The position numbers and the translations under genes were made by a program. Of a stretch of 11,942 bases of DNA, positions 6,060 to 11,942 are shown piece by piece (within the stretch, counting starts at the first letter, position 1; every line of letters begins with the position of its first letter). The notes beneath the pieces were generated by a model. That model made no database searches. It was not told the origin of the DNA and worked only from the letters and a program-made list of their open reading frames with translations. Origin of the DNA: Io17-Chloro-G2 sp034428715 (GTDB lineage Bacteria > Chloroflexota > Dehalococcoidia > Lucifugimonadales > UBA3495); assembly GCA_034428715.1 (NCBI GenBank), contig DAOUHE010000123.1, forward strand, positions 1 to 11,942, given 5' to 3'.

Positions 6060-7097
6060 ATGGTACAGGTTGATACGGGAAAGATTCAGACCGTGGCCGG
6101 CACCGGCGAGGCCGGTTATGCGGGTGATGGCGGAGTGGCCCATCTGGCGGTCTTGGGTGAACCTTTTGGATGTGATTTTGATGCCCAAGGCCACCTTTAC
6201 CTTTGCGATAGCAAATCAAATACGGTTCGCCGGGTGGATAAAGACACGGGCGTCATCACCACTGTGGTTGGAAATGGAGAGGAGGGATATTCCGGCGATG
6301 GCGGGCCCGCGGTGCATGCGACACTGAACCAGATCTATTCCTTGGTGGTGGACACCAACGGTGATATTTACATCGTCGACCGGTTAAACGCCGTTGTTAG
6401 GAAGTTCGAAGCCGCTACCGGCATCATCACCACCGTGGCAGGCACCGACCAGCCGGGATATAGCGGCGACGGCGGGCCGGGGAAACTCGCCCAACTCCGC
6501 GAGCCCAACGATTGTTTCCTGGACGGGAAAGGGGCATTGTTGATAGCCGACATTCAGGACCAGCGTATCCGCCGCCTCGAACTGTCCACAGGCATCATCG
6601 ACACCTTTGCCGGGGATGGCGAAAAGTTTCGCGCCGGCGACGGCCTGCCCTCCACTCGGGCCAGTATCTTGGGGGCCCGCGCTGTCTGCATGGACTCCAA
6701 GGGCAATACATACATCGCTGAGCGAGAAGGAAACGGGATCCGGAAGGTGGATGCCCAAGGGATCATGTCCACCTACGCGGGAACCGGCGAAAGGGGTTAT
6801 GAAGGCGACGGCGGATCCGCCCTGGAAGCCACTTGGGGCGCACCCAAGGCGATTCGTTGCGACCTCCAAGACAACCTGATCGTGGTGGACACGGAAAACC
6901 ACGCCATCCGCCGCATCGATGCCGCCACAGGCTTGGTCACCACCATCGCAGGCGGCCGCCAAGGAACCCAGGGCGACGGCGGCAGCGCTCTGGAAGCCGG
7001 GCTGGACCGTCCCCACGGCTGCGGCATCGACCGCCAGGGGAATATCTACATAGCCGACAGCAACAATCACCGGGTACGCGTGGTGGGCATGGGGTGA
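6060..7097 (+). CDS. NHL-repeat six-bladed beta-propeller protein
   Basis: The 345-residue protein is made almost entirely of six repeats about 55 residues apart. Each has the form ITTVAGTG-xx-GYSGDGG, a stretch of small residues, then DxxGNxYIxDxxNxxVRRV. Repeat starts are visible as IQTVAGTGEAGYAGDGG, ITTVVGNGEEGYSGDGG, ITTVAGTDQPGYSGDGG, IDTFAGDGEKF, MSTYAGTGERGYEGDGG and VTTIAGGRQGTQGDGG. This is the NHL-type propeller, generally a binding platform and in some families a lyase scaffold. No signal peptide, anchor or extra catalytic domain is seen. ATG at 6060 is chosen because GGAGG lies four bases upstream; a GTG at 6027 would put 11 repeat-encoded residues in front. It is 49 bp after the deacetylase gene and probably shares its transcript. 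Its 3' end lies 12 bp from the convergent peptidase stop. The ligand or activity is unknown. Confidence 0.88.
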   Translation: MVQVDTGKIQTVAGTGEAGYAGDGGVAHLAVLGEPFGCDFDAQGHLYLCDSKSNTVRRVDKDTGVITTVVGNGEEGYSGDGGPAVHATLNQIYSLVVDTNGDIYIVDRLNAVVRKFEAATGIITTVAGTDQPGYSGDGGPGKLAQLREPNDCFLDGKGALLIADIQDQRIRRLELSTGIIDTFAGDGEKFRAGDGLPSTRASILGARAVCMDSKGNTYIAEREGNGIRKVDAQGIMSTYAGTGERGYEGDGGSALEATWGAPKAIRCDLQDNLIVVDTENHAIRRIDAATGLVTTIAGGRQGTQGDGGSALEAGLDRPHGCGIDRQGNIYIADSNNHRVRVVGMG

Positions 7098-7109
7098 TTC
7101 GGCTGGATT

Positions 7110-8234
7110 CTAACCTTTGGCTTGTAGCCGCTCTTTATACTCGTCGGAAACGGGGCCGAGGCGCTGGCGGAAATGGGTTGTGTCGCGGTTACCCACTTGC
7201 CGGGCGGCTTCCACCATCAACTCCACTCCGCCGATGAAATCGTCCCTGTGGATGTACTCTGCTTCAATGGCGTCATCGGGAGCGCCGTTATGGTAGTTGC
7301 CCAACGGGAAAGCCAGGCCGGTGGTCTTATATCCGTGAAGGGCGAAAGCGCTGGCCTCGCACACGCCGCCGCTCATCAATTGACGCTGGGATTTGAATCC
7401 CTCGGGACGCTCCTGCAGGACCTCTCTCGCTTTGATCAACGCGGCCTCGGCATCGCCGTTGAAGGTGGATCCGGCGTCCCCCACGCGAATCACCGGACCG
7501 CTGCCCATCTCGGCGCCGGGTAGGGTGCGGCTGGATTCGGCGGAGACGACCAAGGTGTCTGCGGGCAGGGTTCTTGCTTCGGCCATCAAACGGGCACCTA
7601 CCAGGCCTACTTCTTCGGCCCGGGTAAAAACCCCGTAAACGTCTCCGGCGGGCCTGAGCGATGAGCTAGACCGCGCTAATTCCGCCAGCGTCGCCAAAAT
7701 GCTGGCGCAGCCCGCCAGATCGTCGGCCGCCCGCATGTGGATGAATTCTCCGTCGATCTGGAAGCTGGTCAGGTCGAACACCACCGGTCTGGGGAACTCC
7801 AGGGATTGAGGTTGGTCCAGGCTGATCAGGACCTGCCGCTGGGACTCTTCTCCGTGCCGGCCAGCCACCGTTCCCCGCAGACGGCCGCCGTCTTCAAGAA
7901 TCACCTGGACTGCGACTCCTTCGGCAAAGGCCCCGGCGGGAATTCCACCCAGGGCAGAGGCGACCACCAGATCGCCGTGGGCGGCTACCGCCTCGAATCC
8001 TGGATGGTCCATGTGGGCTACCATCGCGAATGGCGTAGCGCCGACATCAGTGCCGGGAATCTTGGCGATGATATTACTGTAGGCGTCGGTGGTGATGGTC
8101 AGCTGCGAATCATAGAGGATCTCAGTGAGTATTTCGTGAATGGCCTGGGCGACGCCGCCTTCATGGAAGGCTACGGCCGGTTTTTGTCCCAACCGTTCCA
8201 AGAAGTGCAACGCCAGTTCGGGTTTGAAGGCCAT
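7110..8234 (-). CDS. M42-like zinc/cobalt aminopeptidase (M20/M42 metallopeptidase clan)
   Basis: The 374-residue product has the clan MH di-metal layout: AHMDHPGFE (H74), AADDLAGCASIL (D171), TRAEEVGLVGA (E207-E208, base and ligand), VVSAESS (E233, where classical M42 enzymes often have Asp) and GNYHNG (H315). An insertion between residues 90 and 160 corresponds to the beta-rich dimerisation domain of M42/M18-type enzymes. Such enzymes remove N-terminal residues from peptides in the cytosol, and family members form tetrahedral dodecamers. The start at 8234 (MAFKPEL) has GAGG five bases upstream. The open frame extends to 8348, but that extension is proline-rich and unlike the family. It is monocistronic, convergent with the propeller gene, and preceded by an extended -10 promoter. 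M20 membership is the main alternative. Confidence 0.86.
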   Translation of the reverse strand: MAFKPELALHFLERLGQKPAVAFHEGGVAQAIHEILTEILYDSQLTITTDAYSNIIAKIPGTDVGATPFAMVAHMDHPGFEAVAAHGDLVVASALGGIPAGAFAEGVAVQVILEDGGRLRGTVAGRHGEESQRQVLISLDQPQSLEFPRPVVFDLTSFQIDGEFIHMRAADDLAGCASILATLAELARSSSSLRPAGDVYGVFTRAEEVGLVGARLMAEARTLPADTLVVSAESSRTLPGAEMGSGPVIRVGDAGSTFNGDAEAALIKAREVLQERPEGFKSQRQLMSGGVCEASAFALHGYKTTGLAFPLGNYHNGAPDDAIEAEYIHRDDFIGGVELMVEAARQVGNRDTTHFRQRLGPVSDEYKERLQAKG

Positions 8235-8328
8235 ATGTTCCTCTATGCCGGTAAATTTCGGTTTGGCGGGTTTTGGCTGCTTGATGCGCCGGCATTCCGG
8301 CGGGATATCATCATGTAAGGGTGGCCGG

Positions 8329-8337
8329 ATTATACCA
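8329..8337 (-). promoter_or_regulatory. Extended -10 promoter for the M42-like peptidase
   Basis: On the minus strand TGG-TATAAT is a perfect consensus -10 with the TG extension, about 95 bases upstream of the ATG at 8234. No good -35 element is visible. The rest of 8235-8596 holds only a GC-rich hairpin-like sequence near 8339-8360 and no supported gene. Confidence 0.5.
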
Positions 8338-8596
8338 GGCGCCGGCATGGCCCCGGCGGGGCATTGAGGCTGATGTTTGGGATTTTAAAGATAGGTCCAA
8401 TAGGGCAAAAGGGTATATCTGCTATTTTGGCCCGGTGGGGCGTCAGGTCAAGTATCAGCGCCCGATAGCAGCCTTGGATGAGGCCTAATCATTCACCCAA
8501 CGCCGTTCATGATCCGGTGTGGCCCATTGGCCTGAGCGGCGAAGATTCTTTGTCCCGGCGCCACTATGGTGGTCGGGGCGGCCACAGGCCGGTGCC

Positions 8597-8788
8597 ATGA
8601 GAACCAGGATCTTAACGATTATAGCGGTGGGCATCACACTGGGATTCCTTTTGGGAATGGGGGTGGTGGCACTACTGCAGGCGATGATCGACGGAGCCAA
8701 CACCGGCTTGGAGGTTGCCTTCACGCTTTTGGTGGCTTTCATGGGGGCAATGCTTATCTCTTACGTGGTGCGGACCACTCAATCTTAG
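8597..8788 (+). CDS. Small two-TM hypothetical membrane protein
   Basis: The 63-residue product starts MRTRILTIIAVGITLGFLLG. It has two hydrophobic helices, about residues 5-27 and 38-58, joined by a short polar loop (MIDGANTG). Basic residues at the N-terminus and a short TTQS tail complete it. This is a plausible small inner-membrane protein with no recognised family. The frame is open from 8519, but the upstream 26 residues look unlike coding sequence, so 8597 is preferred. Its ribosome-binding site is weak (GGCCGGTGCC). It stands alone between the divergent peptidase gene and the convergent ArlF-like gene. Chance open frame is possible, but the clean two-helix hydrophobic pattern favours a real gene. 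Confidence 0.5.
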   Translation: MRTRILTIIAVGITLGFLLGMGVVALLQAMIDGANTGLEVAFTLLVAFMGAMLISYVVRTTQS

Positions 8789-8994
8789 CGACCCCTATCT
8801 AAGAAAGCCTGATCACACCGCGCCGAGAACAGTCTCCTCTCCGTGACTCGCCGGTGATCCTCTGATAAAGATACCGCTCAAACCGCCCCGGTACTAACCC
8901 CCTGGGATTATCTCGATCACGGCTGGTGCCGTGCTCCTCGCAGGATTGCCCTGGCTCCCTTCGGGTTGTAACCCACTGGCAACCTATCTCTTCT
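8789..8994. other. Intergenic region with one strong hairpin
   Basis: The 206 bp between convergent genes contain no supported open frame. CACGGC (8918-8923) and GCCGTG (8928-8933) form a perfect six-pair stem with a TGGT loop. A second, looser pairing involves TTGCCAGTGGGTT and AACCC (complement of 8958-8984). Neither has a T-run, so they are only possible bidirectional transcript ends. Confidence 0.35.
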
Positions 8995-9501
8995 TTAACA
9001 CCCGAAATATGCGCTATCGGTCACCCCAAAGGGAGTGGCCAATACCACTGCTCCCGAAACGGTGGCGGAGACATTGGGGGTCACCTTTAGGTCGATGACC
9101 ACCGTCTCGCCGGGGTTCCAGGTGTTGGGATCCTGGGTGTCTGGAGTGATCGCATTCAAGGCCCATTCATTATGGCCTACGGCCCCGGTCACGTAACTAA
9201 GCTGCTGGTACACTCTGCTGCCGCCACTGTCTTGGTAGTCGGCGATCACGTCCATTTTCGAGAAGTCAGAGATGTACGTCTTTCCCGGATTTGAGATGGT
9301 AACCGTATATGTGTCACAGGCGCCTTCACTAGAAGTGGCGGTGATGTTCACCCGGGTGTTTATCCTTTCGGTGATCAGAGCCGTGTTGGCCGCTGATTCG
9401 GTGTTGTGAAGGTCCCAAACGTCCAGCAACACCAAAAAAGTCACGCCACTCAAAACGATGAGCAGCGACATGGCAACCGCAGTCCCCAGGCTTTCACTCA
9501 T
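8995..9501 (-). CDS. Archaellum component ArlF/ArlG-like (FlaF/FlaG-like) membrane-anchored protein
   Basis: The 168-residue product starts MSESLGTAVAMSLLIVLSGV. A single N-terminal hydrophobic helix (about residues 8-27) leads into a polar helix ending with ITERINTRVNIT, then a beta-rich domain. The domain shows YTVTISNPGKT, FSKMDVIADY and TWNPGETVVIDLKVTP. This layout (N-terminal helix, ERLNTR-like linker, beta-sandwich with xVxNxGxTxI and WxPGExxxI) is the pattern of archaeal ArlF/ArlG stator-type proteins. Cys62 and Cys168 could form a disulfide in the exported domain. Archaella have been reported in some Chloroflexota, which would explain it, yet no ArlB, ArlH, ArlI or ArlJ gene is present here. 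No clear ribosome-binding site is seen. It follows the two-TM gene at 9620-9994 on the same strand. The family is inferred from sequence pattern only. Confidence 0.65.
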   Translation of the reverse strand: MSESLGTAVAMSLLIVLSGVTFLVLLDVWDLHNTESAANTALITERINTRVNITATSSEGACDTYTVTISNPGKTYISDFSKMDVIADYQDSGGSRVYQQLSYVTGAVGHNEWALNAITPDTQDPNTWNPGETVVIDLKVTPNVSATVSGAVVLATPFGVTDSAYFGC

Positions 9502-9531
9502 TGAACAGGGCTTCGGAGGTCAGATGAAGGG

Positions 9532-9553
9532 TAAAAACCGCACGATAAAGTGC
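9532..9553 (-). terminator. Weak hairpin with T-run between two minus-strand genes
   Basis: On the minus strand GCAC-TTTATC-GTGC is followed by GGTTTTTA. The stem is only four pairs, so termination would be inefficient at best. It lies in the 118-bp gap between the two-TM gene and the ArlF-like gene. Confidence 0.25.
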
Positions 9554-9619
9554 TTTGACAAATCAAGCAGCACATTTGGCGGATAAAGCCGGGCCGGGCC
9601 ATTGCCGGTGACCAACGGG

Positions 9620-9994
9620 CTAAAGTTGGGATGCCCCGCTGGTGACGAGACGAGGCCGGCGAGTGGAGGTCATTTCTGGGTGAATGGAGGCATGGCCAGG
9701 GGGATTGAGGGTTTGGAAGCGGGCAAAAGCGAGGGCCAGCATGATCAACGCGGCGATCACAGATCCACTAACCGCCAACGCAGCCACGTTGTCCTCGGGG
9801 TGGGAGACCGGCATCGCCTCGGCGGCAATCAATTGACTGTGAGATGGCGCGGCGGCTACGAACCCCTGGGTACCAATGCCTTGGGTAATCGTAGCCTGGC
9901 TCCGGCCGCTTTCTACAAATCCCAACCATAGAAGGCCAACAGCCACCAGGACGGCGGTTGTGATAAGGGCCAGCTTCGGAGTGAATACCATCAT
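9620..9994 (-). CDS. Hypothetical two-TM protein upstream of the ArlF-like gene
   Basis: The 124-residue product opens MMVFTPKLALITTAVLVAVG with a hydrophobic helix at about residues 7-27. A polar, Ala/Gln/Thr-rich linker of about 40 residues follows, then a second hydrophobic helix near 69-90 (VAALAVSGSVIAALIMLALAF). The tail is basic and Pro/Ser/Thr-rich. With both helices spanning, the linker would lie outside and both ends inside. No family is recognised. The start is well supported by GAGG six bases before a tandem ATG-ATG. It is followed by the ArlF-like gene after 118 bp on the same strand, so a shared surface-structure role is possible but only suggested by position. A potentially structured region lies 90-240 bp upstream. 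Confidence 0.6.
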   Translation of the reverse strand: MMVFTPKLALITTAVLVAVGLLWLGFVESGRSQATITQGIGTQGFVAAAPSHSQLIAAEAMPVSHPEDNVAALAVSGSVIAALIMLALAFARFQTLNPPGHASIHPEMTSTRRPRLVTSGASQL

Positions 9995-10080
9995 GATTTT
10001 CCTCGTCGTTCAGAGATTGAGTGCGGGCTCTTAACGATTAAGAATTTCCGGGGAATCGATGTCGAAACCGGTGCATGAAC

Positions 10081-10229
10081 CCATTTTGGGACTTACACGG
10101 GTCCGGTCAAAGGGTGCGAACCCCTTAGGTGTAATGGAGCTTTCGAATGCCCTGAGGGTACCAGGGTCAAAGTACCGGTCCCGCATAGCCTGGTGGTGGG
10201 CTGGAGCCTTGGCAATACGGCTCCGCTCC
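10081..10229. ncRNA. Candidate structured RNA or leader, strand unresolved
   Basis: Several complementary segments nest. CCATT (10081-10085) faces AATGG (10133-10137), ACAC (10095-10098) faces GTGT (10129-10132), and AAGGG (10110-10114) faces CCCTT (10122-10126). Next to them GGAGC (10136-10140) faces GCTCC (10225-10229), enclosing three hairpins: GGTAC/GTACC (10157-10161, 10172-10176), AGCC/GGCT (10187-10190, 10199-10202) and GGAGCC/GGCTCC (10203-10208, 10219-10224). The last hairpin stacks directly on the closing stem. The two domains compete for bases 10136-10137. No known riboswitch consensus (cobalamin, c-di-GMP, TPP, SAM, glycine) was recognised. On the minus strand it would lie in the leader of the two-TM gene. 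Chance pairing in GC-rich DNA is the alternative. Confidence 0.35.
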
Positions 10230-10466
10230 CTTTAGGAATGTCGAGCCTCGTCCGTTGGTCTCTGGCCGGTCCGGCTTGTTCTTGACCCAGAAGCGGCCGG
10301 AGAAGCCAATGGGCCGTCTATCCTTCGGGGAAGCCAGGGCCGGTCGGGCATTTGTGGGATAGAATTCCCGGGGAGACATTTAAAGAGTCAACTTCGGGCC
10401 AGTCTTTACTAAACGAATCATCCCATTTTCACTGGCAAGGCTAAAGTGGTTGGTGAAATGGCGCGG

Positions 10467-10475
10467 TGATATACT
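10467..10475 (+). promoter_or_regulatory. Extended -10 promoter candidate for the Ldh-family gene
   Basis: TGA-TATACT forms an extended -10 element 100 bases before the GTG start at 10576. The -35 region is poor. It is the most promoter-like sequence directly upstream of the gene. Confidence 0.35.
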
Positions 10476-10575
10476 TCTTCGGCGCGGGCGGACCGGTTCG
10501 AACTGGGCCATCGCCGTCGTTAGACATACCGAAACCCAAAGATCAGCCAAATATTCGTAAATATGGAGGCCAGCC

Positions 10576-11652
10576 GTGCTGGAGCAATTCAGAGTTAATT
10601 TAGATGAAGCCATATTCGCCCAGGGCGAAGACCTTAAAAATACGGCCGCCGGTGTGTTTGAAAAGATGGGGGTGCCTGCCGAAGATGCGTTGTTGGCCGC
10701 CGACGTGCTGGTGCTGGCCGACCTGAGGGGCGTGGACTCCCACGGCGTGTCCAACATGCTGCGCAGTTACGTCAATGGGTACCAAAACGGCTCCATCAAC
10801 CCCCGGCCCGACTGGAAGGTGGTGCGGGAGACCCCCAGCACGGCCAACATTGACTGTGACCGGGGACTGGGAGTCATCATAGCCCCCAAGGGGATGGATC
10901 TCGCCATCCAAAAAGCCAGGCAAGTCGGCGTGGGCATGGTGACCATGGGTAACGCGCGGCACCTGGGGATGGCGTCTTACCACGCCATGCTGGCCCTGGA
11001 GCACGACATGATCGGTATCTGTATGACCAGTTGTCCGCCGTCGGTGGTGCCAACCTTCGGCGCTGAGCCCCGGTTGGGCACCAATCCTATCGCAATAGCC
11101 GTTCCATCCGGCAAAGAGGCGCCCTTCGTGTTTGACGCCGCCACCAGCAGCGTGGCCGGCAACAAAATAGGGATCGCCCGCCGGTTGGGAGCCAAGCTGG
11201 AGCCGGGCTGGTTGGTGGACGCGGACGGCACGCCCATCATGGAAGAGATCGACGCACCCGATAGCTATACCCTGTTGCCCCTTGGCAGCACCCGGGAGCT
11301 GGGCTCCCACAAAGGATATGGCCTTTCTTGCATGGTGGATATCCTGGGCGGTGTGCTGACCGGCTTTGGCTACGGAGCGGTACCCGGTAGGCCCAACTTC
11401 GGCCACTATGTCGCGGCTTACAGCGTGGATGCTTTCACCGACGCCGGAGAATTCAAGACCACCATGGACGAGTGGCTGCAGATGATGAAGAGCACCAAGC
11501 CAGCCCCTGGGCACGACCGGGTGTTGGTCGCCGGCCAAGCCGAAGCCGAGGTCGAGGAAGTGCGCCGTGCCGACGGGATACCCCTGCACCCGGAGGTTGT
11601 TCAGTGGTTGCGGGACACCTGTAGCGAGTTGGACGTGGCCTGTTTGATCTAG
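10576..11652 (+). CDS. Ldh-family (malate/L-lactate/ureidoglycolate-type) NAD(P)-dependent oxidoreductase
   Basis: The 358-residue product matches the PF02615 family (YlbC, AllD, ComC, type-2 malate/L-lactate dehydrogenases) over its usual full length. Signature blocks are LADLRGVDSHGVSNML (H56 in the DSHG catalytic-type motif), VGVGMVTMGNARHLGMASYH (117-136), LGTNPIAIAVPSG (168-180), FDAATSSVAGNKI (186-198), HKGYGLSCMVDILGGVLTG and PNFGHYVAAYSVDAF. These enzymes reduce or oxidise 2-hydroxy acids in the cytosol with NAD(P), using a fold unlike classical lactate dehydrogenase. The start is GTG at 10576, with GGAGG exactly six bases upstream. The gene appears monocistronic. Substrate cannot be read from the sequence, since the family spans malate, lactate, sulfolactate, ureidoglycolate and delta-1-piperideine-2-carboxylate. 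Confidence 0.93.
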   Translation: MLEQFRVNLDEAIFAQGEDLKNTAAGVFEKMGVPAEDALLAADVLVLADLRGVDSHGVSNMLRSYVNGYQNGSINPRPDWKVVRETPSTANIDCDRGLGVIIAPKGMDLAIQKARQVGVGMVTMGNARHLGMASYHAMLALEHDMIGICMTSCPPSVVPTFGAEPRLGTNPIAIAVPSGKEAPFVFDAATSSVAGNKIGIARRLGAKLEPGWLVDADGTPIMEEIDAPDSYTLLPLGSTRELGSHKGYGLSCMVDILGGVLTGFGYGAVPGRPNFGHYVAAYSVDAFTDAGEFKTTMDEWLQMMKSTKPAPGHDRVLVAGQAEAEVEEVRRADGIPLHPEVVQWLRDTCSELDVACLI

Positions 11653-11942
11653 ACCGGCAAACCGGCGCTAGGACTCATCCCAAGAAGTGGTCCGACAAGC
11701 CTGTCTTGAGCCAAGCCGAAGGTCTCACCACAAACGGAAGGGTGTGTCTTTACCGTTGGTCCTGAGCCTGTCGAACCCCTACCAGCTCACCTTTTGAGGC
11801 TAAAGTAAGGGTGAGCGGGCAGTGAATCCCCTCTAAGACAGGATTTGTGGCTTGGAATCGCATCCCCGCCAGGCACGGCGGGCAGCGGAACCGCAGCTAC
11901 GAAAATATACCATCAGCCGGGCGTCTAAGCCCACCCCCGGCC
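11653..11942. other. Intergenic tail with several inverted repeats
   Basis: No supported gene lies in these 290 bp. Besides the repeat pair at 11713-11777 there is GCTCACC (11785-11791) facing GGTGAGC (11810-11816), and a compact CCCGCC-AGGCAC-GGCGGG hairpin (11865-11882). None has a T-run characteristic of an intrinsic terminator. Confidence 0.5.
11713..11777. repeat. Inverted repeat of the TTCGACAGGCTCAGGAC family
   Basis: The left arm (about 11713-11737) contains GAAGGTCTCACCACAAACGG. The right arm (11753-11777) contains CCGTTGGTCCTGAGCCTGTC and then GAACC. The arms are inverted copies around a 15-base loop. This sequence family is widespread in intergenic DNA of environmental bacteria, and a single copy sits inside queA at 303-331. 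Confidence 0.75.

Larger units (their letters stand above)
9995..10575. other. Gene-poor 581-bp divergent region
   Basis: No open frame here is supported. A 70-codon frame (10167-10379, minus) and part of a 125-codon frame (10380-10757, minus) have no family features, and the latter overlaps the dehydrogenase gene. The region separates the divergent two-TM and Ldh-family genes. It contains the structured segment at 10081-10229 and a promoter candidate at 10467-10475. Confidence 0.6.

Noticed and set aside
6384..7070. A 228-codon open frame on the minus strand
   Set aside because: It is antisense to the regular NHL repeats, which also keep the opposite strand open.
10055..10087. A tmRNA-like 5' motif on the minus strand (ACCGGTTTCGACATCG)
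   Set aside because: No matching 3' tRNA-like end, T-arm or tag-peptide frame is found within the expected distance, and a protein-coding frame with a good ribosome-binding site occupies that space.
10109..10126. GGGTGCGAACCCC considered as a tRNA T-arm or riboswitch core
   Set aside because: The seven-base loop does not start with TTC on either strand when the stem is paired, and no known riboswitch consensus surrounds it.
10490..10510. GGTTCGAAC resembling a tRNA T-loop
   Set aside because: The flanking bases do not form a five-pair T-stem, and no acceptor, D-arm or anticodon arm can be built around it.
10600..11589. A 329-codon open frame on the minus strand opposite the Ldh-family gene
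   Set aside because: The plus strand encodes a full set of Ldh-family motifs with a good ribosome-binding site. The minus frame is His/Gly-rich antisense sequence with no family features.

Overview
This window looks like a piece of a Chloroflexota (Dehalococcoidia / SAR202-type) genome, probably environmental. That placement is an inference. It rests on moderately GC-rich DNA, the mix of housekeeping and catabolic genes (queA, folD, a nitronate monooxygenase, an M42-like peptidase, an Ldh-family oxidoreductase), intergenic repeats common in environmental bacteria, and a protein resembling the archaellum component ArlF. No rRNA, tRNA or CRISPR is present.

Left block (1-2382, minus strand): folD, then queA, then the first 43 codons of a nitronate monooxygenase that runs off the left edge. 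The folD frame is broken by one base near 1765 although both halves are well conserved. queA carries two in-frame stretches that match dispersed DNA repeats seen elsewhere in the window.

Central plus-strand block (2546-7097): a cytosolic cobalamin-binding-type (BtuF-like) protein, a PD-(D/E)XK nuclease with two CxxC pairs, a GlcG/HbpS-family protein, a polysaccharide-deacetylase-family protein and a six-bladed NHL beta-propeller. A good sigma-70-type promoter stands before the BtuF-like gene (2490-2518) and another before the GlcG/HbpS gene (4511-4539). The last three genes are closely spaced and may be co-transcribed. Their junctions carry copies of an AGCTGATAG-type palindromic repeat.

Right part: an M42-like metallopeptidase (minus, 7110-8234) converges on the propeller gene. 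A small two-TM protein (plus, 8597-8788) follows. Next come two minus-strand membrane-anchored proteins: the ArlF-like protein (8995-9501) and an unrecognised two-TM protein (9620-9994). A 581-bp gene-poor stretch (9995-10575) contains nested complementary segments that could form a structured RNA. The window ends with a complete Ldh-family malate/lactate-type dehydrogenase (10576-11652) and a repeat-bearing intergenic tail.

The genes do not form one pathway. The points most worth a second look are the isolated archaellum-like protein in a bacterial context, the structured segment at 10081-10229, the repeat-derived insertions in queA, the folD frameshift and the Cas4/AddB-like cysteine arrangement of the nuclease.
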